A DNA stretch of 64,000 nt from SAR116 cluster bacterium (GTDB lineage Bacteria > Pseudomonadota > Alphaproteobacteria > Puniceispirillales > Puniceispirillaceae). Below the pieces are notes generated by a model. That model saw only the letters and a list, made by a program, of their open reading frames with translations. It made no database searches and was not told where the DNA came from. The stretch is taken from positions 1 to 64,000 of the forward strand of contig SHBD01000008.1 of assembly GCA_004212735.1 (NCBI GenBank). Reading direction: 5' to 3'. A program made the translations under genes and the position numbers. Positions 25,972-35,160 of the stretch are shown piece by piece (the stretch's first letter is position 1; each line of letters opens with the position of its first letter).

Positions 25972-27306
25972 ATGTTGATACCGACACAGATGACAGGAAA
26001 GATTGTTGGGGTTCTTGGCCTCGGCAAGTCCGGTCTCGCCGCCGCGGCGTCCTTGTTGGCGGCAGATGCCACCGTGTTTATGGCTGATGACCATAATATA
26101 CCCAAACGGCTTCCAGAGGGGGCACATCTGCGCCCATGGTCACAGTGGCCCTGGGCCGAGATTGATCTTATGGTGATTAGCCCCGGGATCGCGCACGCTT
26201 ACCCGGAACCGCATCCAGCGGCAAAGCTGGCCGCCGATCATGATGTCAATGTGGTCAGTGAGATAGAAATCGCGATGCTGGCACAGCCATCAGCGCGCAT
26301 TGTTGGGATTACCGGAACCAATGGAAAATCAACAACCACCGCGCTGATCGGTCACTGCCTGAATGTGGCAGGAATTCCTGCCGCAGTTGGCGGCAATATC
26401 GGTGACGCTTCGTGTCAAATGGATGATCCCGGTCCAGACGGTGTGATCGTGCTGGAGCTGTCATCCTACCAGCTGGAGACAACTCCATCGCTGCGCACGG
26501 ATATGAGTGTGTTGCTAAACATCAGTCCCGACCATCTTGACCGACATGGCGGCATGGATGGCTATGTCAAGGCAAAGGCGCGAATTCTAAAGGCACTTGA
26601 CGGCAGAGGATTGGCCATACTGGGAGACGGTGACGGGCATGTACGCAGCCTTGCAATGGCATGGACCGCCGAAGGCCATCCAGTTGAGATTGCCCGCAGC
26701 AATGACGCTCCACCCAGCATCGCCGCCTGTCCAGCACTGACCGGTGCGCATAATGCGGAAAATGCCGCTGCCGCAGCCCTTGTGCTACGCCAGCTTGGTG
26801 TTTCCACAACCATCATTGATCAGGGTATGGAAAGTTTTGCCGGCCTGCCCCACCGGTTGCAGCATGTTGCCAGCGCCGGCCCGATTACCTTTGTCAATGA
26901 CTCAAAGGCAACCAATGGGGTGGCAGCGGCGCGGGCTTTGCAAGCCTTTGAAAATATCTACTGGGTTGCGGGCGGCCTTGCGAAAGAGGACGGCATTGGC
27001 GCAGCGGTACAGGCACTTGAGCATGTGACCAGCGCTTATCTGATCGGCGAGTCAACTCCGGTTTTTGCCAGCGCACTTGAAGGGCGCTGTCCAGCAACAG
27101 AGCATGGTGACCTTCGCGCAGCGACTACCGCCGCCTTCGCCGATGCCTGGGCAGGCGGCATTGCCGCGACCGTGCTGCTGGCACCGGCCGCCGCCTCTTT
27201 TGACCAGTTTGAGAGCTTTGCCGCGAGAGGCGATGCTTTTACCGGCATTGCCCGGCAACTGGCAGCGTCTGTAGGTGGAACAGGCACGGGTGGTGCCCAT
27301 GCTTGA
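25972..27306 (+). CDS. murD: UDP-MurNAc-L-Ala D-glutamate ligase MurD
   Basis: 444 aa from ATG 25972. N-terminal Rossmann-like domain GVLGLGKSGLAAA, ATP site GITGTNGKSTTTALIGH near residue 110, ELSSYQLE, NISPDHLDRHGGMDGY, and NDSKATNGVAAARAL. It adds D-Glu to UDP-MurNAc-L-Ala. Its 3' end overlaps ftsW by 8 bp. Confidence 0.94.
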   Translation: MLIPTQMTGKIVGVLGLGKSGLAAAASLLAADATVFMADDHNIPKRLPEGAHLRPWSQWPWAEIDLMVISPGIAHAYPEPHPAAKLAADHDVNVVSEIEIAMLAQPSARIVGITGTNGKSTTTALIGHCLNVAGIPAAVGGNIGDASCQMDDPGPDGVIVLELSSYQLETTPSLRTDMSVLLNISPDHLDRHGGMDGYVKAKARILKALDGRGLAILGDGDGHVRSLAMAWTAEGHPVEIARSNDAPPSIAACPALTGAHNAENAAAAALVLRQLGVSTTIIDQGMESFAGLPHRLQHVASAGPITFVNDSKATNGVAAARALQAFENIYWVAGGLAKEDGIGAAVQALEHVTSAYLIGESTPVFASALEGRCPATEHGDLRAATTAAFADAWAGGIAATVLLAPAAASFDQFESFAARGDAFTGIARQLAASVGGTGTGGAHA

Positions 27307-28474
27307 CCGCACTGACCGCTCACTTGTTGGCACTTGGTGGTGGACCGTTGACAAATGGCTGCTTGCCGGGGCGCTGATCCTGATGGTGCTGGGAGCTCTG
27401 CTTGTAATGGCAGCCGGACCAGCAGTGGCAAATTTGATTAACTTGCCGTCACAACATTTCATGGTGCGGCAACTGCTGTACATCATGCCGTCACTGGCTG
27501 TGATGATCACAGTCTCTATGCTTGAGCCACGTCCAATTCGGGCACTTTCGCTGGTGGGACTTGCCGGCGTTATTGGCCTGATGATCATGGCCATTGTTGC
27601 CGGTAGCGAGATCAAAGGCGCAACACGATGGATCACCCTGTTCGGTTTCAATCTGCAACCATCTGAATTTGCGAAACCACTTTTCGCCATCGTCTCAGCA
27701 TGGTTGTTGACCCTGTGGCGTGAGGGAGAGGACTTTCCCGGCTGGATCTATTCGACCGCACTGTTGGCTGGCCTTGTAACAATTCTGGTGCTGCAACCCG
27801 ATATCGGCATGACAGCGGTGATCGTCCTGACCTGGGGCTTTCAGATGTTCCTTGCCGGTATGCCCATGCTGTTTGTCATTGGCGCAGTCGCTGTGGCACC
27901 GCTTGCCCTCTATGTCGCTTACCTCAATCTCGACCACGTAACATTGCGGATCAACAAATTCTTCGAGGGGGGATCGTGGCAGGTGGAACGCGCCCGCCAG
28001 AGCTTCGCCGAGGGAGGAATCTTCGGCGTCGGTCCCGGCGATGGCACAGTAAAGCTGCATCTTCCCGATGCTCATTCAGATTTCATCTTTGCGGTGGCAG
28101 CTGAGGAATATGGTGCGCTCGCCTGTCTTGTGCTGCTCGGCATCTATGGCTTCATCGTCATGCGAGGCTTTGCCAGAGCGCTTTCAGATGAAGGGCTGTT
28201 CTGCCTGATCGCCGCCTCCAGTCTGGTTATGCAGATTGGTGTACAGGCAGCCATCCATATGGCGTCATCAGTCGATCTTATCCCAACCAAAGGCATGACC
28301 CTGCCTTTTGTCAGCTATGGCGGTTCCTCTTTGCTGGCAAGCGGCTTGACCATGGGCTTGTTGCTGGCACTGACGCGGCGGCGCAATTCCTGGTCTACGT
28401 TTTCGCGTTATCGCACCGGCAGTGAAACCTTGTCTGTTGACTCTACAACAGAGGCGAAGGGGGCGGCACGATGA
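27299..28474 (+). CDS. ftsW: Septal peptidoglycan polymerase FtsW
   Basis: 391 aa from ATG 27299 (a GTG at 27275 is an alternative). SEDS family, about ten membrane helices: GATRWITLFGFNLQPSEFAKPLF, then LQPDIGMTAVI, GGSWQVERARQSFAEGGIFGVGPGDG, and IPTKGMTLPFVSYGGSSLLASG. FtsW polymerises lipid II together with FtsI. It overlaps murD by 8 bp and murG by ATGA. Confidence 0.95.
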   Translation: MLDRTDRSLVGTWWWTVDKWLLAGALILMVLGALLVMAAGPAVANLINLPSQHFMVRQLLYIMPSLAVMITVSMLEPRPIRALSLVGLAGVIGLMIMAIVAGSEIKGATRWITLFGFNLQPSEFAKPLFAIVSAWLLTLWREGEDFPGWIYSTALLAGLVTILVLQPDIGMTAVIVLTWGFQMFLAGMPMLFVIGAVAVAPLALYVAYLNLDHVTLRINKFFEGGSWQVERARQSFAEGGIFGVGPGDGTVKLHLPDAHSDFIFAVAAEEYGALACLVLLGIYGFIVMRGFARALSDEGLFCLIAASSLVMQIGVQAAIHMASSVDLIPTKGMTLPFVSYGGSSLLASGLTMGLLLALTRRRNSWSTFSRYRTGSETLSVDSTTEAKGAAR

Positions 28475-29601
28475 CAGGCGGGCTTGAAACCGGCAAATTC
28501 ATTTGCCTCGCTGCCGGCGGTACAGGTGGTCATGTCTTTCCTGCACTGGCAGTCGCCGAACGATTGCAGGCAGAGGGCCACACCACGCTGTTGTTTACCG
28601 ACGGGCGCGGCGCCCGCATGGTCACCGGAGTTCCTCAGACAATCATCGCCGCAGCCTCGCCATTCCAACAGGGATTATTACGCCGGTTACGGGCACTGTT
28701 GCTGTTGTCCGGCGGCGCGGTGAAATCGCTGCTGCAGCTGGTGATGAGACGGCCTGCGGCGATGATTGGTTTTGGCGGGTATCCCTCATTTCCACCATTG
28801 TTGACAGCGGCACTACTGCGGATACCGACAATGGTGCATGAGCAGAATGCCTATCTCGGCAGAGCAAACAAGATGCTGGCCGGTCGCGCCGGACATCTTG
28901 CGCTAAGCTGGCAGCAAACAGCCAATCTGCCTCAGGATGTAAACTGCTTTACCGGCGGCATGCCCGTACGGCAGGCCTTTTTCAATATCAAGCCAAACAG
29001 CATTGCCCTGGATGCACCGCTTCAGCTCACAGTTCTTGGCGGCAGCCTCGGCGCCGGGATTTTTGCTGACTTGCTGCCCGAAGCGATCGCCGCCCTGCCC
29101 GCCAGCATCCGATCGCGCCTCCGCCTGACTCAGCAATGCCGCCCCGAGCAACTTGACAATCTGCGCGCAACCTACCGGGAACTTAGGGTGAGTGCGACAG
29201 TGGAACCATTCTTTGATGACATTCCAGATATTCTGGCCAACAGCCATCTTGTAATCAGTCGGGCTGGTGCCTCATCCGTTGCCGAACTGGCGGCGGCAGG
29301 ACGAGCAGCCATTCTTGTTCCATTGCCGAGCGCAATGGACGATCACCAAACAGCAAACGCCCACCAGCTGGCCAATATTGGCGGCGGCCTGTGCCGTTCC
29401 GAAGCCGAACTGGACGCCGTCAGCCTTGCTGCCGATATCAGCACTCTTTTTGGAGATGGCGAACAATTAGCGCAGATGGGCCATAACGCCCGAAAGCTGG
29501 CAATGCCAGATGCTGCCAAGGCGATTGCGGATTATGCGCTGGCACTTGGTGACAATAATAGCCAGCAGCCAACCCATGGCATTTCAGGAGGCCAGTCATG
29601 A
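28471..29601 (+). CDS. murG: Lipid II synthase MurG (GlcNAc transferase)
   Basis: 376 aa. GT28 glycosyltransferase with GGTGGHVFPALAVAE at residues 12-26, GFGGYPSFPPLLTA, MVHEQNAYLGRANK, LGGSLGAGIFADLL, and the donor site FFDDIPDILANS/SRAGASSVAELAAAGRAAILVPLP. It transfers GlcNAc to lipid I on the cytoplasmic face. It overlaps ftsW and murC by 4 bp each. Confidence 0.95.
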   Translation: MTGGLETGKFICLAAGGTGGHVFPALAVAERLQAEGHTTLLFTDGRGARMVTGVPQTIIAAASPFQQGLLRRLRALLLLSGGAVKSLLQLVMRRPAAMIGFGGYPSFPPLLTAALLRIPTMVHEQNAYLGRANKMLAGRAGHLALSWQQTANLPQDVNCFTGGMPVRQAFFNIKPNSIALDAPLQLTVLGGSLGAGIFADLLPEAIAALPASIRSRLRLTQQCRPEQLDNLRATYRELRVSATVEPFFDDIPDILANSHLVISRAGASSVAELAAAGRAAILVPLPSAMDDHQTANAHQLANIGGGLCRSEAELDAVSLAADISTLFGDGEQLAQMGHNARKLAMPDAAKAIADYALALGDNNSQQPTHGISGGQS

Positions 29602-31034
29602 GCGAACTGCCCCTCTCGATTGGTACCCTGCATTTCACCGGGATTGGTGGCATCGGCATGAGCGGCATCGCCGAGATTCTATTTGAAATGGGATATCAGG
29701 TGCAGGGAAGTGACATGTCCGACAATGCCAATGTGAAGCGCCTAAGGGCTAAGGGCATTCCGGTGATGTGTGGCCAGAGTGCAGATAATCTCGGGGACGC
29801 TTCGATCGTCGTCACCTCAACCGCAATAAGACCCGATAACCCTGAGGTAATGGCGGCACGTGAACGCTTTCTGCCCATTGTCCACCGAGCGGAAATGCTT
29901 GGTGAATTGATGCGCCTGCGCTGGTCAGTCGCGGTTGCTGGTACACATGGCAAGACAACCACGACCTCGCTGGTGGCGACTTTGCTCGATAGCGCGGGCA
30001 TTGATCCCACCGTGGTCAATGGCGGCATCATCACTGGCTGGGGCAGCAATGCCCGGCTTGGCAAGGGCCAATGGATGGTGGTCGAGGCGGATGAATCCGA
30101 CGGTTCTTTTGCCAAGCTGAACCCGACCGTTGCCGTGGTGACAAACATCGACCCGGAACATCTCGATCATCATGGCAGTTATGAGGCGCTGGAACAGGCG
30201 TTCCTAAATTTCGTGTCGTCTATTCCCTTCTATGGCTTTGCCACCCTGTGTATAGACCATCCCGCCGTGCAACGGATGATGGCCGGAATCAAGGACCGTC
30301 GGATTATCACCTATGGCTCAGCGGCGAACGCCGATGTCCGTGCGGTAAATGTGCGCTCCGAAGATGGGTCAATGGTGTTCGACGTTCAGCTGTCAGACAG
30401 GATTTGTGACGGTCTGGAACGTATGAACGACGTCCATCTGCCAATGCTCGGCGACCACAATGCACAGAACTGCCTCGCGGCAATCGCCGTAGCGCTGGAA
30501 ATGAGTGTTGCCCCGGAGCGCATCATCGAGACCTTGGCAAAATTCGGTGGTGTGGGACGCCGGTTTGATAAGAAAGGCGTTAGCCAAGGTGTCACCGTAA
30601 TTGACGATTACGGACATCACCCTGTCGAGATCAAGGCAGCGTTGCAGGCAGGACGGATGCTCTGCGCTGAGAATAAGTTGATCGCCGTCGTCCAGCCACA
30701 CCGCTACAGCCGCCTGTCTGACCTGTTTGCTGATTTCTGCGCCTGTTTTAATGACGCTGACGAGGTGCTTGTCGCCGATGTTTATGCCGCTGGCGAGACA
30801 CCGATTGAGGGCGCCGATAAGACGGGTCTGGTAAATGGTTTGCGAGACCATGGCCACAAGGGGTCCGCAGCGCTGGAATCACCCGCACATCTGGCAGCTG
30901 AAATCGCCGCCCGCACCAAACCGGGTGATCTGGTGATGTGTCTGGGTGCCGGAGATATCACCAATTGGGCAGCCGCGTTACCCGAACAGTTGGAGGAAAT
31001 TCACCTATCCGCAAGACAGGAGACAAGCCAATGA
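29598..31034 (+). CDS. murC: UDP-MurNAc L-alanine ligase MurC
   Basis: 478 aa. LHFTGIGGIGMSGIAEIL near the start, YQVQGSDMSDNAN, the ATP loop VAGTHGKTTTTSLVA near residue 113, EADESDGSF, NIDPEHLDHHGSYEAL, DDYGHHPVEI and QPHRYSRLSDL. It makes UDP-MurNAc-L-Ala, the first peptide step. It overlaps murG and murB by ATGA. Confidence 0.96.
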   Translation: MSELPLSIGTLHFTGIGGIGMSGIAEILFEMGYQVQGSDMSDNANVKRLRAKGIPVMCGQSADNLGDASIVVTSTAIRPDNPEVMAARERFLPIVHRAEMLGELMRLRWSVAVAGTHGKTTTTSLVATLLDSAGIDPTVVNGGIITGWGSNARLGKGQWMVVEADESDGSFAKLNPTVAVVTNIDPEHLDHHGSYEALEQAFLNFVSSIPFYGFATLCIDHPAVQRMMAGIKDRRIITYGSAANADVRAVNVRSEDGSMVFDVQLSDRICDGLERMNDVHLPMLGDHNAQNCLAAIAVALEMSVAPERIIETLAKFGGVGRRFDKKGVSQGVTVIDDYGHHPVEIKAALQAGRMLCAENKLIAVVQPHRYSRLSDLFADFCACFNDADEVLVADVYAAGETPIEGADKTGLVNGLRDHGHKGSAALESPAHLAAEIAARTKPGDLVMCLGAGDITNWAAALPEQLEEIHLSARQETSQ

Positions 31035-31948
31035 GCCTGCTTGATCGTCTCCCAAAAGTGCGCGGTAACTATGCCGAGCAGGCATCCATGGCGCGCCACA
31101 CCTGGTTTGGCGTTGGTGGTCCAGCCGATGTTATCTTCTGCCCAGCCGATGCCAGCGACCTTGGCGCCTTTCTCGCCGCCTGTCCGTTGGATATCCCGAT
31201 TCTCGCAGTTGGCGCGGGATCGAATCTTCTGGTTCGTGATGGCGGTGTCGCTGGTGTTGTGATTCGCGTGACCGAAGGATTGAAGGCAATCAGTCACGAA
31301 GGCAGCGTCGTCACCGCACAAACCGGTGCACTTGATGCCGAGGTTGCACGCTATGCGGCAAAGGCTGGCCTTGCGGGTTTGGAATTCCTGATTGGCATTC
31401 CGGGTAGCATTGGTGGTGGCCTGCGGATGAATGCGGGTGCCTATGGCGGCGAATTCAAGAATATCGTGATTACCGCGCACGGTTTTGATCGGCAAGGCAA
31501 CGCAATCACCGCAACGCCAGCCGATATAGGCATGGCCTACCGCCATACCGATGCACCGGCCGACTGGATTTTTACTTCGGCCACCCTGCAAGCAACGCAG
31601 GGCGATACCAGCAAGATCAAGGCCCGTATGAAGGAAATTGTCGCCAGCCGGGGCGATGCCCAGCCACGCGGTGTGCGCACAGGAGGCAGCACCTTTGCCA
31701 ATCCGGATGGTGGCAAAGCATGGCAGGAAATTGATCGCGCTGGATGCCGTGGCCTTTGCGTTGGTGGCGCCCAGGTATCGGAAAAGCACTGTAACTTTCT
31801 GATAAATACAGGTGATGCAACCGCATCCGATATCGAAACGCTCGGCGAGAATGTGCGCGCCCGCGTCACCGCCAACGGCGGCCCAGATCTACGCTGGGAA
31901 ATCCGGCGGGTTGGTCGTTCAGATGACAGCAAAGGAGCGGTCTCATGA
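31031..31948 (+). CDS. murB: UDP-N-acetylenolpyruvoylglucosamine reductase MurB
   Basis: 305 aa from ATG 31031. Type IIa-like FAD enzyme: HTWFGVGGPADV, AVGAGSNLLVRDGGV, GIPGSIGGGLRMNAGAYGGEF, catalytic Ser in RTGGSTFANPDG near residue 220 and the ACGRGL-like AGCRGLCVGGAQVSEKHCNFLIN. It makes UDP-MurNAc using NADPH. It overlaps murC by 4 bp and ddl by 4 bp. Confidence 0.95.
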   Translation: MSLLDRLPKVRGNYAEQASMARHTWFGVGGPADVIFCPADASDLGAFLAACPLDIPILAVGAGSNLLVRDGGVAGVVIRVTEGLKAISHEGSVVTAQTGALDAEVARYAAKAGLAGLEFLIGIPGSIGGGLRMNAGAYGGEFKNIVITAHGFDRQGNAITATPADIGMAYRHTDAPADWIFTSATLQATQGDTSKIKARMKEIVASRGDAQPRGVRTGGSTFANPDGGKAWQEIDRAGCRGLCVGGAQVSEKHCNFLINTGDATASDIETLGENVRARVTANGGPDLRWEIRRVGRSDDSKGAVS

Positions 31949-32847
31949 ACACCGATCGTGTTGCCGTTTTGATGGGAGGCTGGACTTCGGAGGCATCGGT
32001 AAGCCGGGTGTCTGCCAGTTTCTGTGGCCAGGCAGCCCGCAATGCTGGCTGGGATGCTGTCGAGATCGAGGTTGACCGTGATCTGCCGGCAAAGCTGCGC
32101 GAAATCAGCCCCGGACGAGTGTTCAACGCGCTGCATGGCCAGATTGGCGAGGATGGTAACGTGCAGGGTCTGTTGAACATCATGAACATCCCCTACACGC
32201 ATAGTGGCCTGCTGGCATCAGCGATTGCCATGGACAAAATCATGGCAAAACGCTTGATGGCGATAGCCGGAATCATGGTCCCGCAGGACCTCCTGTTGGT
32301 TGAGGATAGCCGGGTCTACCCGCAAGACAGCTCACAAGCGCATGTGATCAAGCCACGCAATGATGGTTCCAGTGTTGGCGTAGTGATTGTCAAAGAAGGT
32401 GATGAAGCACCAAAGCGCAGCCATTGGGACCTTGAGACACAACTGATATGCGAGCCTTTCATCCCCGGGCGTGAGCTCACAGTGACGGTCCTTGACGGCA
32501 CTGCGCTCTGTGTCACCGAAATCAAGCAGGAAAATGAGTTCTATGATTTCGATGCCAAATATGCGGCAGGCGGCTCGCAACACATCCTGCCAGCTGACAT
32601 TCCCGAGCCGGTGACATTGCTGGCCTGCGATTGGGCCGAACGCGCCTACCGCACACTTGGCTGCCGTGGTGTGATCCGCGCCGATTATCGCTGGGATGAG
32701 AAGAACAACCAGCTCTACATGCTGGAAATCAACACCGTTCCCGGGATGACAGCGACTTCACTTGTTCCCGAACAAGCCCGTTTCATTGGGCTGTCGGGGG
32801 AAGAACTGATCAATCATTTGCTGGAGATGGCCCAATGCGACGACTGA
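31945..32847 (+). CDS. ddl: D-alanine--D-alanine ligase
   Basis: 300 aa, the short DdlB type. N-domain VAVLMGGWTSEASVS, LHGQIGEDGNVQGLL, PYTHSGLLASAIAMDK, ATP-grasp features VIKPRNDGSSVGVVI, GRELTVTVLDG and MLEINTVPGMTATSLVPEQA. It provides D-Ala-D-Ala for MurF. It overlaps murB by 4 bp and ftsQ by 13 bp. Confidence 0.95.
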   Translation: MNTDRVAVLMGGWTSEASVSRVSASFCGQAARNAGWDAVEIEVDRDLPAKLREISPGRVFNALHGQIGEDGNVQGLLNIMNIPYTHSGLLASAIAMDKIMAKRLMAIAGIMVPQDLLLVEDSRVYPQDSSQAHVIKPRNDGSSVGVVIVKEGDEAPKRSHWDLETQLICEPFIPGRELTVTVLDGTALCVTEIKQENEFYDFDAKYAAGGSQHILPADIPEPVTLLACDWAERAYRTLGCRGVIRADYRWDEKNNQLYMLEINTVPGMTATSLVPEQARFIGLSGEELINHLLEMAQCDD

Positions 32848-33653
32848 TCCCATCGATAGGCAAATCCCGACAGCCATCAGAAGCCACACCAAAGCAGCAG
32901 CGCCGCCTGCCCCAGGTAAAGCTGTTCGTTTCTGCCATTGTCCTGATCGCGGCAACCATCACCACCGGTTACGGTGTCGCGGAACGCGACCAATTGACCC
33001 GTGATCTGGTGCGCTTGAGTGGTGAGATGGGTGTGAACCTGCGATATATTCAGGTTACTGGCCGCTCGCATACGCCAACAGAAATGCTGGTCGCGGCAAC
33101 TGACATCAAGCTGGGGCAACCGCTGCTGGGCATCCCGCTTGCAGACGTGCACCGCAATCTCACGCAGATTGGTTGGATTGAGTCGGCGATTGTCGAACGA
33201 CTGATGCCGTCAACAATCAAAATCACGATCACCGAGCGTATCCCTCTTGCCTTGTTACAAACGCGCAACGGTCATGAGTTAATCGACCGGACAGGCACCA
33301 TCATTGAGGGCGCCGACCCCACCGAATTTTCGCATCTGACCGTAGTTGCCGGGACCGGTGCCGCAGCCAATGCCAGTCTTATTCTTGATGTTCTGAAAAC
33401 CGAACCAGAGCTGTTTGCCGAGGTTTGGGCCGTGACCTATCAATCAGGCCGCAGATGGGATGTGCATCTGCGCAACGGCATTGATATCAGGCTTCCCGAG
33501 ACCGACCCCAGCACCGCTTGGGCGCGCCTAGCCGTCGTTGACCACAAGAAAAAGATTATTGGCCGTGATTTGGCGGTGATTGATCTGCGTGTTCCTGAAC
33601 AGCTGATCGTCGAACCAAATATCCCAGTGCGTGGTGAGGGTCAGAACACATGA
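32835..33653 (+). CDS. ftsQ: Cell division protein FtsQ
   Basis: 272 aa. A basic cytoplasmic N-terminus, one membrane helix (about 31-48, LFVSAIVLIAATITTGYGV), a POTRA domain beginning LRYIQVTGRSHTPTEMLVAA, and the FtsQ domain with WIESAIVERLMPSTIKITITERIPLAL. It scaffolds FtsLB. It overlaps ddl by 13 bp; 31 bp separate it from ftsA. Confidence 0.92.
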   Translation: MRRLIPSIGKSRQPSEATPKQQRRLPQVKLFVSAIVLIAATITTGYGVAERDQLTRDLVRLSGEMGVNLRYIQVTGRSHTPTEMLVAATDIKLGQPLLGIPLADVHRNLTQIGWIESAIVERLMPSTIKITITERIPLALLQTRNGHELIDRTGTIIEGADPTEFSHLTVVAGTGAAANASLILDVLKTEPELFAEVWAVTYQSGRRWDVHLRNGIDIRLPETDPSTAWARLAVVDHKKKIIGRDLAVIDLRVPEQLIVEPNIPVRGEGQNT

Positions 33654-33684
33654 ACAACCATAAAAACATAGCCAGGAGACCGAG

Positions 33685-34980
33685 ATGATGCTCCGCCGCA
33701 GCCGCACCAATCGTCGCCCCTTCGCCGTTCTTGATATTGGCTCGTCAAAGATCTGCTGTTTGATCGCAGATCCTGACCGTCATGGAGGTTTGCATCTCAT
33801 TGGTCAGGGGACGCACGCCTCTGCGGGCATGCGCGGGGGAGAAATCAGCGACCTTGAGGCAATCAGCGAGGTGATTGGCAAAACCGTGCAGACTGCTGAG
33901 CGGGAAGCTGGCCTGTCAATGTCCTCGGTGACGATTGTCCTGCCTGGTGGCAAACCCACCTCGTCCATTCAAACACAAACAATCACTCTTTCGGACAATA
34001 CGGTAAACCGTCGTGACATGCGCCGCCTCATGGATAGGGGAACAAGCCGCCAAACGGAGGGAACGCATCAACCGATGCAGATGCAGACGCTTCAATATGG
34101 ACTGGACGAGGTGCGCGATATCTCAGACCCCCGCGGCATGCGGGGGCGCGTTCTCTCAGTTGACTACACTGTAGTGTCAGCTGCCAGAACGAGCCTTGCC
34201 AACTTCCGGGAGGCGCTGGCGCTGAACCACCTGTCGGTGGACCGTTTCATCCACGCCGGTTATGCCGCTGGGGTTGCCTGCCTGAGCGAAGAGGAGCGCG
34301 ACCTCGGCAGCACCGTGATTGATTTTGGCGGCGGGACAACTGCAATGGCGACATTTATGGATGGCAAGTTGATCTATGCCGACAGCGTTCCACTTGGCGG
34401 GCATCATGTCACCACGGATATTGCCCGTATCCTCTCAACCCCCATCGCCGATGCAGAGCGCCTGAAGGCTGTTGAGGGATCAATCATGCCAATCGATACT
34501 TTGGCAACCGCACCGGATCTGCTCAAAGAGGCGGTGAAAATGGGCCAGTCAGACAACATCACACTGCCTGGCCTGGGCGATATGATTGAAGTCGGCGGCA
34601 AGATGATTGAGCGCAATCTGCTGAGCGCCATCATACGTCCCCGGATTGACGAGATAATTGAGATGTTGATGCGTCGCATGGAAGCCTCGAAAATGCAGCA
34701 TGCGGCGGGCAGCCGGTTCATTCTGACCGGAGGCGCGAGCCAACTTACCGGTCTCAACGATTTTTGCGGCACCAGCCTTGGCAAGACCACAACAATTGGT
34801 CTGCCAACTGGCGTGACCGGCTTGGCAAATGACACGAGTAGCGCCGGCAACGCAGCTGCGATTGGCGCGCTGATCCATGTGAACCGGCTTGATGATGATG
34901 ACCCAGCCGAACGGCAGACCCGCACCCTGCCGCACGGTCCGATTGAACGTATCGGTGCGTGGCTTCGAGACAACCTCTGA
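33685..34980 (+). CDS. ftsA: Cell division protein FtsA
   Basis: 431 aa, actin-like ATPase. FAVLDIGSSKICCLIAD is the phosphate 1 motif, STVIDFGGGTTAMATFMDG phosphate 2, and LTGGASQLTGL the adenosine motif. The C-terminal region ends IERIGAWLRDNL, the amphipathic membrane-targeting helix. It tethers FtsZ to the membrane. ATGATG starts the gene after AGGAGACCGAG. A 54-codon ORF separates it from ftsZ. Confidence 0.94.
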   Translation: MMLRRSRTNRRPFAVLDIGSSKICCLIADPDRHGGLHLIGQGTHASAGMRGGEISDLEAISEVIGKTVQTAEREAGLSMSSVTIVLPGGKPTSSIQTQTITLSDNTVNRRDMRRLMDRGTSRQTEGTHQPMQMQTLQYGLDEVRDISDPRGMRGRVLSVDYTVVSAARTSLANFREALALNHLSVDRFIHAGYAAGVACLSEEERDLGSTVIDFGGGTTAMATFMDGKLIYADSVPLGGHHVTTDIARILSTPIADAERLKAVEGSIMPIDTLATAPDLLKEAVKMGQSDNITLPGLGDMIEVGGKMIERNLLSAIIRPRIDEIIEMLMRRMEASKMQHAAGSRFILTGGASQLTGLNDFCGTSLGKTTTIGLPTGVTGLANDTSSAGNAAAIGALIHVNRLDDDDPAERQTRTLPHGPIERIGAWLRDNL

Positions 34981-34995
34981 ACAAGGACAGCACAG

Positions 34996-35160
34996 ATGTC
35001 AAAGCAGATTTTAACCGCAAGCCATGAGGCTGGCATTTTCCAATTCAGTCGCGGGACGCAACAATATCCCATTGCCCCGCTCCCAAAAGACAGGCAACGC
35101 CGGACAGCTGCTGGCACCCTGTTACAAAGGTCAACCCAAACAGAAGGGAGAACATCATGA
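34996..35160 (+). CDS. Possible 54-aa ORF between ftsA and ftsZ
   Basis: ATG 34996 to TGA 35158-35160. AAGGACAG lies shortly upstream, and its stop overlaps the ftsZ start by ATGA, the same junction as most dcw neighbours. The product begins [17 protein letters not shown] and ends rich in Arg, Thr and Gln. No family is recognised, and it could simply be the ftsZ leader. If translated, it would couple ftsZ translation to upstream ribosomes. Confidence 0.35.
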   Translation: MSKQILTASHEAGIFQFSRGTQQYPIAPLPKDRQRRTAAGTLLQRSTQTEGRTS

